Of a stretch of DNA of 57,531 nucleotides, positions 16,571-25,200 are shown one piece after another. Position numbers and translations under genes: made by a program. Numbering within the stretch: position 1 is the first letter of the stretch; each line of letters starts with the position of its first letter. Below the pieces are notes generated by a model, which saw nothing but the letters and a program-made list of their open reading frames with translations, was not told the origin of the DNA and made no database searches. The stretch comes from Gemmatimonadota bacterium (GTDB lineage: Bacteria > Gemmatimonadota > Gemmatimonadetes > Gemmatimonadales > GWC2-71-9), in assembly GCA_025357945.1 (NCBI GenBank), contig JANYLJ010000024.1:1-57531 (forward strand). The letters are read 5' to 3'.

Positions 16571-16828
16571 CTATCGGTCCGGCAATCGTACGACCCGGAT
16601 TCCTGCGCTGTCGTCGCCCGCAATGCGCCACCGGACTGCCGCAAACGATCCATTGGTCGCAGTCACATACTCAGCGGTGCCACTGATATTGTCCACGCAC
16701 ACCGCCATCGCCGACTCATGAGCGACGCTTTCGCACCGATAGCGCGATGCGAGGCGGATTTCGACAGCAAGCGCACCAATCGCAGCCGCAACGATGAGGA
16801 TGCCAACGTACCAATGAAGCGGCTTCAC
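16571..16828 (-). CDS. Small single-span membrane protein
   Basis: 85 aa from a GTG at 16828 that overlaps the stop of the upstream gene (GTGA), so translation is coupled. Residues 6-24 (WYVGILIVAAAIGALAVEI) are one membrane helix with the rest outside, containing two Cys that could pair. No family recognised. Being paired with the next, also membrane-anchored, protein suggests a complex. Confidence 0.55.
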   Translation of the reverse strand: MKPLHWYVGILIVAAAIGALAVEIRLASRYRCESVAHESAMAVCVDNISGTAEYVTATNGSFAAVRWRIAGDDSAGIRVVRLPDR

Positions 16829-17235
16829 AAGAGCCCCTTTGCGATTCTGAGTACCTCTTGGCCCAACTCGGTCAATGCGACTTTTCGGGCGGCTCCCTCG
16901 CCCTCAATTGTGATTAGACCAACGTCACGGAGCGTACGCGCTGCCACTCGCTGCGCCGGCGTCAAGTCCGTCCCCGGGGGCATCGCCTTGTCTGCGAAGC
17001 TGTCAAGCGCCCAAATGTCGTGCGCAGTCAAGCCCGCGAGCTCGCTCCGCGAACCAAATGGGAGCTGCTGTTCGCGTTCAAGTTCCCGCAGAATGAGGTC
17101 TACGCCCTTGGAGCCCGCCTTGATCCGAAGCACGCGTGCCAACAATTCGTTGAGTGGGCGTCGGAACAAGAGAAAGACCGTCAGCACCACTACTGGCCAC
17201 ATGACGGCACCAAGGATTGCTGCGAACCCTTCCAT
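16825..17235 (-). CDS. Membrane-anchored winged-helix protein
   Basis: 136 aa from the ATG at 17235, chosen because GAGGGTGAT lies directly upstream. An N-terminal helix (AAILGAVMWPVVVLTVFLLF) spans the membrane. It is followed by a basic amphipathic segment, then from about 80 a winged-helix-like fold: PAQRVAARTLRDVGLITIEG with a beta wing (KVALTELGQEVLRIA). Membrane-tethered wHTH proteins may sense and regulate, or recruit DNA. It is coupled to the next small membrane gene. Family name not known to me. Confidence 0.6.
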   Translation of the reverse strand: MEGFAAILGAVMWPVVVLTVFLLFRRPLNELLARVLRIKAGSKGVDLILRELEREQQLPFGSRSELAGLTAHDIWALDSFADKAMPPGTDLTPAQRVAARTLRDVGLITIEGEGAARKVALTELGQEVLRIAKGLL

Positions 17236-17356
17236 ATCACCCTCGAGGTGGAGTTTGCAGTAGCTCACTGCGGTCTAACGGCCCCACGCCTCTGCGGCGG
17301 CCGCGTCATCGCTACGGTGCAGAATCTACTACGCGGCCGTCAGCAGCAAGCGCGTG

Positions 17357-17851
17357 TCAGCCAGCGAGTTCGTTGGTGCCCCAGTACTGCGCTGCGAATT
17401 GAAGTGTTCGAAGGTGCGGGAACACTTCAGGGATGGCAGCGTTGTTCACCTTGCGATGCCCGATGCCGGCATGGATTTCGGACATGAAATCCTTAATGAA
17501 CATGACACGTCCACCCGCGAGTTGAGTCCGACCGCGGCCTCCACCGTATACGAAGAGCGCGACCTGATCGATGTGCTTGGGAATCGGGATCCCCCGAAAG
17601 AGCGTCGGGATGTACCGCCGCCCCGCTTCGAACTTCTTCTTGTACCGGAGCTCGCGCTTTGCCCAGCTGTCCGAGTCAAGCGATGGCTCTAGGTGGACAA
17701 GAGCGCGCTGCTCGGGATGAAAAGCAACAATATCGAGTTCGCACTCATACCCTCCCGCCGACCGTTTTCCGACCTGAACATTTCTGCGGACGTAGAATCC
17801 TCGAAATTCATACCACTCCGCAACGAGTGTTTCGAAATGATTCGCTGCCAT
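17357..17851 (-). CDS. Restriction-endonuclease-like protein, PD-(D/E)XK type
   Basis: 164 aa. The N-terminal half has the layout of a nuclease core: an opening helix (NHFETLVAEWYEFRGFYV), then ECELDIVAFHP with Glu/Asp, then a strand LVHLEPSLDSDSW and basic helix KRELRYKKKF. A canonical E-x-K is replaced by E-P-S, so the catalytic residue assignment is uncertain. The C-terminal half is unrecognised. An AGAGGA site precedes the ATG. It heads a minus-strand cassette with two small membrane proteins in an accessory region, a composition also seen for defence genes. Confidence 0.6.
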   Translation of the reverse strand: MAANHFETLVAEWYEFRGFYVRRNVQVGKRSAGGYECELDIVAFHPEQRALVHLEPSLDSDSWAKRELRYKKKFEAGRRYIPTLFRGIPIPKHIDQVALFVYGGGRGRTQLAGGRVMFIKDFMSEIHAGIGHRKVNNAAIPEVFPHLRTLQFAAQYWGTNELAG

Positions 17852-17917
17852 CTGTTTGTCCTCTAGTCAGGCTAACAAGGAATTAGTCCGCACTGAGTCG
17901 CTCGCGATAGTCTCCCA

Positions 17918-17937
17918 GGTGTCCGTTGCGGTGTCCG
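17918..17937 (+). repeat. Paired GGTGTCCG repeat, 12-bp spacing
   Basis: GGTGTCCG at 17918-17925 and 17930-17937. A second such pair with identical spacing lies at 18390-18397 and 18402-18409. The pattern resembles arm-type integrase sites. Confidence 0.5.
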
Positions 17938-18320
17938 ATAGATTCCAACCTGACCCGAAAACCCCAGAATCGCGCCGACCTCTTGCCAACTTAGCATGAG
18001 GTTTTGGCCACCGCCGTCCAGCGAAATTGGACCTCATGTTTGAAAAAGCGTGAGGTCGCGGTGTGGCAAAATGAGTGGCCAATTAGCCCGCGAGGGTCCG
18101 AAACCACGAAAAACCGATCCGGGCGGATCACGCGAACTGTCAATGAGTTAGCGGTTTTTTCGCGGGATTCGGACCCTCCCAAAAACGAGCTGATCCGCGT
18201 GATGTCCGAAGTGGAGCGGTACCCGCTTCGCGGCCTCGCTCGCTTTCGGCTCAACTGCTCCCAGTGCCTGCCCTGCCCATCCCGAGCGAGGCGAGGGACG
18301 CTTGTCGAAGGGCGCTGACG
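17938..18320. other. Gene-free, palindrome-rich stretch
   Basis: No gene seen. It holds three nested inverted repeats: CATGAGGT (17995-18002) with ACCTCATG (18031-18038); a long imperfect pair at 18092-18116 and 18152-18178; and ATCACGCG with CGCGTGAT (about 18127-18203). The words GCTGATCCGCGTGA at 18189-18202 also occur at 147-160, at the start of the tRNA-Ile fragment. Likely regulatory or recombination DNA for the adjacent elements. Confidence 0.45.
18092..18178. repeat. Long imperfect inverted repeat
   Basis: GAGGGTCCGAA (18092-18102) with TTCGGACCCTC (18168-18178), continued by AAAAACCG (about 18109-18116) with CGGTTTTTT (18152-18160). The loop is about 35 nt. Confidence 0.6.
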
Positions 18321-18370
18321 TTCCAAATGATTGCCTCACCACGTCTTACGCGACTGGCGGGGCTTTCATT
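18321..18370 (+). repeat. Diverged copy of the post-tRNA terminator segment
   Basis: TTCCAAATGATTGCC, CTTACG and TGGCGGGGCTT at matching spacing repeat the segment 181-230, with roughly three quarters identity by eye. At 181 this segment follows a tRNA-Ile 3' end; here no tRNA T-arm precedes it. Confidence 0.6.
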
Positions 18371-18389
18371 TTCCTGCGAATAATGTCGT

Positions 18390-18409
18390 GGTGTCCGCTA
18401 AGGTGTCCG
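18390..18409 (+). repeat. Paired GGTGTCCG repeat, second copy
   Basis: GGTGTCCG at 18390-18397 and 18402-18409, the same 12-bp spacing as at 17918. It lies about 20 bp after the terminator copy, just as GAGTGTCC/GAGTGGCC (248-268) lies after the first terminator. Confidence 0.5.
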
Positions 18410-18457
18410 TTGCTCACGCGTCGCCCAGCAAACGCCGGGTGGGCCGCAATTACAGTA

Positions 18458-18802
18458 TCAACTCCCTGTTAGGCGAAGCGTCGGAAACCGAATCTGTGTC
18501 TGATCCTTCGCAAATGATTTGTACTGACGTTCTCCCCGATGACCTGCTCGATAGACGTCCCGGAAGGTATGGACCGTCAGCGTCGCGAGGGCCTTGGAAT
18601 CGACTGCAGCGGGAGCATCGAGGAAGAAGTTGGGAGATCCATCGGCGGTCATTCCAGACTCGCACGCAGAAACCAGGTACCCGTCCACGATCTGCTTCGA
18701 TGCCCCGATCGCGGCGTCGAGGGTCGGAAACTCGTCGAACTCGTGGCGCCTGGATTCATCCATGAAGTGGAAGTTGTCATCCACGAAGACTTTGTACGTC
18801 AT
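18458..18802 (-). CDS. Conserved hypothetical protein, MTYKVxVDDNFHxMDES family
   Basis: 114 aa. The opening MTYKVFVDDNFHFMDESRRH and the following EFPTLDAAIGASKQIVDGYL match a small conserved hypothetical family of cytoplasmic proteins that I recall but cannot name. In those relatives a Y-x-S-F-G-E-D-P-F-I motif follows soon; here an unusual Ala/Val-rich stretch is inserted and only YKSFAKDQTQI remains, so the C-terminus may be degenerate. Its start overlaps the stop of the upstream gene (ATGA), suggesting a two-gene operon. Confidence 0.65.
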   Translation of the reverse strand: MTYKVFVDDNFHFMDESRRHEFDEFPTLDAAIGASKQIVDGYLVSACESGMTADGSPNFFLDAPAAVDSKALATLTVHTFRDVYRAGHRGERQYKSFAKDQTQIRFPTLRLTGS

Positions 18803-19116
18803 TTGTCAGCCCTCTGTGCACGGAAGGCATTGTAGTTCACCCGCCGCATCTGCATCTGGAATCCGCCGGCAGGCACCTCGTTCTTCCATGTCGAAGTACC
18901 GTCAGGCTCCATGAACAAGCCGCGACACCGGGACACGACAAGGCACATGCGGTGGCGTTGGCCGAGCTTCGCCATCTTCGTCCAGGCTTGAGCGACCAGT
19001 GTCCGGGTGTTTGCGTGAGCTGGCAAGCGCACGATCATGTAGACCGCGGGGATGAGGCGCACGACGAGGTATGGCGTGAACATTCCTGTCGGCCGGCGAA
19101 TGGGAGTCCGCTTCAT
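18799..19116 (-). CDS. Hypothetical basic protein
   Basis: 105 aa from the ATG at 19116, which follows GAAAGGA at seven bases; a longer frame is open but lacks a site. The product is rich in Arg/Met with a beta-rich first half (TPYLVVRLIPAVYMIVRL). No signal peptide and no family recognised. It is coupled by a 4-bp overlap to the conserved hypothetical gene downstream. Confidence 0.5.
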   Translation of the reverse strand: MKRTPIRRPTGMFTPYLVVRLIPAVYMIVRLPAHANTRTLVAQAWTKMAKLGQRHRMCLVVSRCRGLFMEPDGTSTWKNEVPAGGFQMQMRRVNYNAFRAQRADK

Positions 19117-19624
19117 GGCAAGATCCTTTCGAAGAACGTCCCGTCTCATCGCACATGGCTGCGGACCCGGTGGTCCGGTCGGCGTTGCCACCGTAAGGAA
19201 ACGGTTGGCGGGCGGGTCATCGAGCCGATGCTCTCACCGCCGCTCTCCATGCTGGCAGCCGAGACGGAGGCTGCCGGAACAACAAACGGCCCCCGACATT
19301 GGAGTCGCGGGCCGCTACTGTGCCGCGACTTAGACGATGTGTCCGGAGTGATCCGGTGCGCGGCCCGTCAAGTCGGGGAAATCGCCGCGCAGGTCAAACG
19401 TAAGGTATCCGGACGGTGGGACAAGAGGTTCGGGAAGGGGAAGTCCAGTCGCCTCAGCGGCGCGCAGTGTTCGCCGCCGCACCTGTCGGCCAACGTCAGA
19501 TAGAAGAGACCGCTCAGGCGGATTGGTGGGCGCAGCGGGGATCGGCCCGTTGCGACGCGATCCCTCGCCTGCGGCTTCCCTCGCTTCGCTCGGGACAGGC
19601 GGGATGACGCCCTGCGAGGAGCAG
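19117..19624. other. Gene-free stretch between accessory region and sugar module
   Basis: I see no convincing gene. A hairpin at 19287-19314 is the only clear structure. The composition becomes chromosome-like towards 19560, where a Ser/Arg-coding-like tract and the palindromic repeat begin. Confidence 0.4.
19287..19314 (-). terminator. Hairpin with T-rich tail on the minus strand
   Basis: CGGCCC-C-CGAC pairs with GTCG-C-GGGCCG around a 6-nt loop. On the minus strand it is followed by TTTGTTGTT. No gene I accept ends just upstream of it, so it may be an attenuator for the genes at 19116-18458. Confidence 0.4.
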
Positions 19625-19737
19625 ACGTCGCTTTAGCGACATCAGCCGAGCCGTCACTTTAGTGACGAGCTCGTGCCGCGATCTCCCTGAGCTGGCGTCA
19701 CTTTAGTGACGAGCTCGTGCCGCGATCTCTCTGAGCT
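19625..19737. repeat. Palindromic repeat plus tandem copy of the araB 3' end
   Basis: 19625-19672 is a 48-bp unit of two small palindromes (GTCGCTTTAGCGAC and GTCACTTTAGTGAC) joined by ATCAGCCGAGCC and ending GAGCTC. An identical inverted copy lies at 57408-57455. From 19653 a 44-bp unit is repeated in tandem (second copy at 19697, one mismatch over 41 bp); the second copy is the last 11 codons and stop of the kinase gene. Confidence 0.9.
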
Positions 19738-21280
19738 GCGGTAACACACCGCCGACTTCCACCGCCGCCGAGCCCGGATTGCCCATCGCGAAATAGAGCG
19801 AGCGATACATCGGGTACAGTCGCTCGTACACGGCAACGGCTGCGGGATCTGGCTGCACCACACGATACGACGGGCAGAGCGCCCGCTGCGCCGCCTCAAT
19901 GTTGGGGTGCAACCCCGCCGCAACGCACGCAAAGATCGCCGACCCGAGCGACGTGATCGGCCGCTCGGGCACGAGTACCGGCTTGTTCAGCACGTTCGCA
20001 AAGACCTGATTGAGAACGTTGTTCTTCTGTGGAATGCCACCGGCGTGGATGACACGGTTGATCGGCACACCATGTTCGCCCATCCGATCGAGAATGATCC
20101 GGGTGTTGAACGCGGTGCCTTCGATCGCGGCAAAGAGTTCGTCGGCCGCGGTGTGATTGAGGTTCCAGCCCAGGGTGACGCCGCCGAGACGTGGGTTCAC
20201 CAGCACGGTACGATCACCGTTATCCCAGCCCAGCCGCAGCAGTCCCGTTTCGCCGGCACGATGTGCGTTGACGTCGCTGCTCAATGCCGCCACGGTCGTA
20301 TGCGCGCGCTGCGCAATCGCCTCGAACAGGTTGCCCATCGCGGAGAGGCCGGCCTCAATGCCGACGTAGTCCGGGTGAATCGACCCGGGCACGATGCCGC
20401 AGAGACCGGGGATCTCGGCCGCGTCGCGCGCGATCGCCATGATGCAGCTCGCCGTGCCGACTACGTTGACCACATCACCCTCGGCGATCCCGGCGCCAAC
20501 AGCGTCCCAGTGGGCGTCGAACGCCCCGACCGGAATCGGTGTGCCGGGCGACAGGCCGAGACGCTTGGCCCACGCCGGCGTGAGCCCGCCGGCGATGGCG
20601 TCCGAGGTCTGGTACCGACCACCAAGTTTGGCGCGCACGCCGGCGAAGAGCGGATCGACGGCGCGCAGGAACTCTTCCGGTGGCAGCCCGCCCTCGCGCT
20701 CCACCCAGAGCCACTTGTGCCCCATCGCGCAGACGCTGCGGGGTAGTTTCGCCGGGTCGGTGATCCCGCAAAGCACCGCCGCCACCATGTCGCAATGCTC
20801 GAGGGCGGTGACGAACTCGCCGCGCTGTCCCGGATGGTGGCGCAACCAGTGCAACAGCTTCGCCAGACCCCACTCCGAGGAGTAGACGCTGCCGCAGGCC
20901 CGGATCGCCGGCAACGCCATCTCGTGGGCCACCTCGGTAATCCGCGCCGCCTCTACCGCCGCGCGATGATCGCACCAGAGGTAATAATCGCTGAGCGGTC
21001 GCAATCCTTCGCCGACAGGCACGACCGTGGAGCCGGTCGTATCGAGCGCGAGTGCCTTGATCGCGGTGCCGGAGACCTTCGCGCTGTCCAGGGCGCGGTG
21101 CATCGCATCCACCAGCGCCGTCATGTGGGACTCGTGCGACTGCGTGGCGAAATCGGGATCGTCGCGCTCGCGCTTGACCGGATACTCCGCGGTCCCGAAG
21201 CCGGCCACGCCGTCGCGATGGTCCACGATCGAGACACGCACGCTTTGCGTCCCGAAATCCACACCCGCGACGAGGGTCAC
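19703..21280 (-). CDS. araB: Ribulokinase-type FGGY carbohydrate kinase
   Basis: 525 aa, normal for AraB. The N-terminal nucleotide-binding lobe starts GVDFGTQSVRVSIVD and has the substrate loop ALDTTGSTVVPVG. The C-terminal lobe has VVGTASCIMA, the GSIHPDYVGIEAGLSAMGN block and HAGGIPQKNNVLNQVFANVL, all characteristic of ribulokinases. It should phosphorylate L-ribulose (or another ketopentose) in the cytoplasm. The start is a GTG whose ribosome site AGGA comes from the end of the interspersed repeat at 21285-21425. The last codons and stop come from the palindromic repeat. It is transcribed with the isomerase gene upstream. Confidence 0.85.
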   Translation of the reverse strand: MTLVAGVDFGTQSVRVSIVDHRDGVAGFGTAEYPVKRERDDPDFATQSHESHMTALVDAMHRALDSAKVSGTAIKALALDTTGSTVVPVGEGLRPLSDYYLWCDHRAAVEAARITEVAHEMALPAIRACGSVYSSEWGLAKLLHWLRHHPGQRGEFVTALEHCDMVAAVLCGITDPAKLPRSVCAMGHKWLWVEREGGLPPEEFLRAVDPLFAGVRAKLGGRYQTSDAIAGGLTPAWAKRLGLSPGTPIPVGAFDAHWDAVGAGIAEGDVVNVVGTASCIMAIARDAAEIPGLCGIVPGSIHPDYVGIEAGLSAMGNLFEAIAQRAHTTVAALSSDVNAHRAGETGLLRLGWDNGDRTVLVNPRLGGVTLGWNLNHTAADELFAAIEGTAFNTRIILDRMGEHGVPINRVIHAGGIPQKNNVLNQVFANVLNKPVLVPERPITSLGSAIFACVAAGLHPNIEAAQRALCPSYRVVQPDPAAVAVYERLYPMYRSLYFAMGNPGSAAVEVGGVLPQLREIAARARH

Positions 21281-21284
21281 CGAT

Positions 21285-21425
21285 TGTCATCCTGGGCGGA
21301 GCGCTCACGAAGTGAGTGCGCAGTCGAAGGACCTCGGCTCCACGCACCAATACTGGCCCTTGCGAGCGGAACCGAGGTCCTTCGACTGCGCAACTGCTTC
21401 GCAGTTGCTCCGCTCAGGATGACAG
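21285..21425. repeat. Interspersed palindromic repeat, copy 1
   Basis: Starts TGTCATCCTGGGCGGAG and ends CTCCGCTCAGGATGACA. The two halves, each carrying GTCGAAGGACCTCGG or its complement, face each other and form a long hairpin. The copy fills the gap between the isomerase and kinase genes. Confidence 0.9.
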
Positions 21426-21428
21426 CGG

Positions 21429-22916
<1,488 letters not shown>

Positions 22917-22939
22917 CGATTGCCTCGGTTCAAGTCTCG

Positions 22940-22982
22940 TTGACAGACTACCCGCCAAGCCCTAGTCTTGCAAGCGCTTACA
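22940..22982 (+). promoter_or_regulatory. Divergent control region: promoter and LacI-type operator
   Basis: TTGACA (22940-22945), 17-bp spacer, TAGTCT (22963-22968). TGCAAGCGCTTACA (22969-22982) directly follows; its core AAGCGCTT is a perfect palindrome and the whole fits the LacI/GalR-family operator pattern. A repressor bound there would cover the transcription start of the importer operon at 23002, and could also affect the divergent isomerase-kinase genes. No LacI-family gene is visible in the window. Confidence 0.6.
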
Positions 22983-23001
22983 CTCGAGGGGCCCACTCCA
23001 C

Positions 23002-24033
23002 GTGCACCGTTCCATCCTGCGATCCCCATCGGCGGGGCTGGTCATCGTCCTGCTCGCGCTGGGCACGCTCCTGACGCTGGTTGCCGGTTCGCACGTGGAC
23101 CCCGTCTCGGGGCAGAGCGTCAACAACTTTCTCAACGCCCATACGCTGATCCAGATGGCCACCGACGCCAGCACCTTTGCCATCATGGGCGTCGGTGCCA
23201 CGCTGGTGATCATCTCCGGAGCGATCGACCTCTCGGTCGGTGCCGTCTACGCGCTGGCCGGCGTCGCGATGGCGATGGTGCTTCGCGCCGCCGGGCCGAT
23301 GAACCCGGTAGCCACTGTCGGACTCGGACTCGCCACCTGCCTGACCGTGGCGTTCCTGTGCGGTCTCGCCAACGGTCTCATGGTCGTCGGCCTCGGTGTC
23401 CATTCCTTCATTATCACCCTCGGCACAATGTGGATCCTGCGCGGACTCGCGTTCGTCGCCAGTCACGCCGAAAGCATCCTCGTCCCGGCCGCGCTGACAT
23501 CGGTCGCCAAAGCATCCCTCGGACTCGGTGCGTCGTTGTCGCCGGTGCCGCTCCTCGCGATGCTCGCGGTGACCGCTGTTGGTGCGGTTTTCCTCAATCG
23601 CACCGTGATGGGACGGCACGTCCTCGCCATCGGTGGCAACGCCGAAGCGAGTCGCTTTTCCGGACTCCGGGTGAACCGGATTCGCCTCGGTGTCTTCCTG
23701 ATCTCGGCCGTGACCGCCGGCGTGGCCGCATTCCTGGGGGCGAGCTTCTACGGTTCGGCCACGTCGTCAGACGGCACCGGCTACGAACTGTACGTCATCG
23801 CATCCGCGGTCGTGGGCGGTGCCAGCCTCGCCGGCGGCAAGGGGAGTGCGTTGAGCGCGATGCTCGGCGCACTGCTCATCGTCCTGATCCGCCAGGCAAT
23901 CCGGACACTGCACCTCGATCAGAATTACGAATGGATCATCATCGGCACGGCGATGATCGTGGCGGTGGTGGTGGACCAGAAGGGATCGCAATTGCTGGCG
24001 AGGAAGCTCACGAAACAAACGTTGTCATCCTGA
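23002..24033 (+). CDS. Sugar ABC transporter permease, CUT2 (RbsC/AraH) type
   Basis: 343 aa integral membrane protein of the BPD_transp_2 family, with about ten helices. Diagnostic text is the IDLSVGAVYAL helix near 70-85, the cytoplasmic loop GGNAEASRFSGLRVNRI around 212-228, and the Gly-rich ASAVVGGASLAGGKGS near 265-280. It forms the channel for a periplasmic-binding-protein-dependent pentose importer. The last two Ser codons and the stop (TCATCCTGA) lie inside interspersed repeat copy 2. It is first in the plus-strand operon, directly behind the putative operator. Confidence 0.88.
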   Translation: MHRSILRSPSAGLVIVLLALGTLLTLVAGSHVDPVSGQSVNNFLNAHTLIQMATDASTFAIMGVGATLVIISGAIDLSVGAVYALAGVAMAMVLRAAGPMNPVATVGLGLATCLTVAFLCGLANGLMVVGLGVHSFIITLGTMWILRGLAFVASHAESILVPAALTSVAKASLGLGASLSPVPLLAMLAVTAVGAVFLNRTVMGRHVLAIGGNAEASRFSGLRVNRIRLGVFLISAVTAGVAAFLGASFYGSATSSDGTGYELYVIASAVVGGASLAGGKGSALSAMLGALLIVLIRQAIRTLHLDQNYEWIIIGTAMIVAVVVDQKGSQLLARKLTKQTLSS

Positions 24034-24162
24034 GCGCAGCACCGGCGAAGCCGGTACGGAGTCGAAGGACCTCGGCTCCGCTCGAAACGGTTGGCTCAGC
24101 ACTGTGGGACCGGGATCCTTCGACTTCGCGCTCGCTTCGCGGGCGCTTCGCTCAGGATGACA
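24023..24162. repeat. Interspersed palindromic repeat, copy 2
   Basis: Begins TGTCATCCTGAGCGCAG inside the permease gene and ends CTCAGGATGACA 20 bp before the binding-protein gene. Inner words GTCGAAGGACCTCGG and TCCTTCGAC are in opposite orientation. Confidence 0.88.
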
Positions 24163-24182
24163 ACCAAAAGAGAGGCTCTCCA

Positions 24183-25196
24183 ATGCGTAGCAACGGTTTC
24201 ACCCTCGCGGCGATCACGATCGCTCTCGCCGCCTGCAGCAAGGGCGCCGAACAGAAGGCCGCCGCGACTGGTGGCAAGTCCTTCCATATCGCGATGATCG
24301 CCAAGAGCTCGACCAATCCGGTCTTCCTTTCCGCCCGTACCGGCGCCGAGGCGGCTGCGGCCGAACTGAGCCGGTCGATGGGAATCGACATCAAGATTGA
24401 CTGGCTCACGCCGCCCACCGAAGATGGCCAGGTCCAGGCACAGCGCGTCGCGCAGGCCGTCAACGACGGCGCGAACGCGATTCTCATCTCCGCCAGCGAC
24501 GTCGGCAAGACCACTGGCGCGATCAACGATGCGGTCGACCGCGACGTGCCCGTGATGATGTTCGACAGTGATGCGCCGGGCTCCAAGCGGTTCGCGTTCT
24601 ATGGCGGCGACGACATGGCCATTGGCCAGCAGGTCATGGCCGAACTCGCAACCCAGATGGGCGGCAAGGGCACCGTCGCTATCCTCGCGGGCAACCAGAA
24701 CGCACCAAACCTGCAAAAGCGTGTCGAAGGTGTGAAGGAAGAGGCGAAGAAGTACCCGGGCATCAAGATCCTCGGCGTGTTCAACCACATCGAAACACCG
24801 CAGGAAGCCGCGGCCGAGGTGATCCGGGCGCAGAACGCCAACCACGAAATCCAGGGGTGGGCGATGATCGGCGGCTGGCCGCTCTTCACCGGCGCACTCC
24901 TCACCGAACTCGACCCCGCCAAGGTCAAAATCGTTGCGGTGGATGGCTTGCCACCGGAGCTGCCATACGTCGAGAAGGGGCTCGCACCGGTACTGCTGGC
25001 GCAGCCGACGTATCTCTGGGGTGATGTGTCGGTCCGCACCATCATGGACCACGTCTACCTGAAGAAGCCGGTGCCTGAGCGAATCGAGATGAAGCTGGTA
25101 CGCGTGTCGAAGGACAACCTCGGCGCATGGGCGCGCCAGTTGAAGGCGTGGGGATTTGACGGCATCGATCCCAAGTACCTCGCGTTGCCCAAGTAG
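24183..25196 (+). CDS. Periplasmic sugar-binding lipoprotein of the ABC importer
   Basis: 337 aa from the ATG at 24183 (AGAGAGG upstream). A lipobox LAAC places the lipid-modified Cys at 18. The rest is a type I periplasmic binding fold of the ribose/xylose class: FHIAMIAKSSTNPVFLSART at the start, ILISASDVGKT, VMMFDSDAPGS, and VDGLPPELPYVEKG near the end. It captures the sugar outside the membrane and delivers it to the permease at 23002 and ATPase at 25201. In a Gram-negative-type cell it would be anchored in the periplasm. Confidence 0.88.
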   Translation: MRSNGFTLAAITIALAACSKGAEQKAAATGGKSFHIAMIAKSSTNPVFLSARTGAEAAAAELSRSMGIDIKIDWLTPPTEDGQVQAQRVAQAVNDGANAILISASDVGKTTGAINDAVDRDVPVMMFDSDAPGSKRFAFYGGDDMAIGQQVMAELATQMGGKGTVAILAGNQNAPNLQKRVEGVKEEAKKYPGIKILGVFNHIETPQEAAAEVIRAQNANHEIQGWAMIGGWPLFTGALLTELDPAKVKIVAVDGLPPELPYVEKGLAPVLLAQPTYLWGDVSVRTIMDHVYLKKPVPERIEMKLVRVSKDNLGAWARQLKAWGFDGIDPKYLALPK

Positions 25197-25200
25197 CGGC

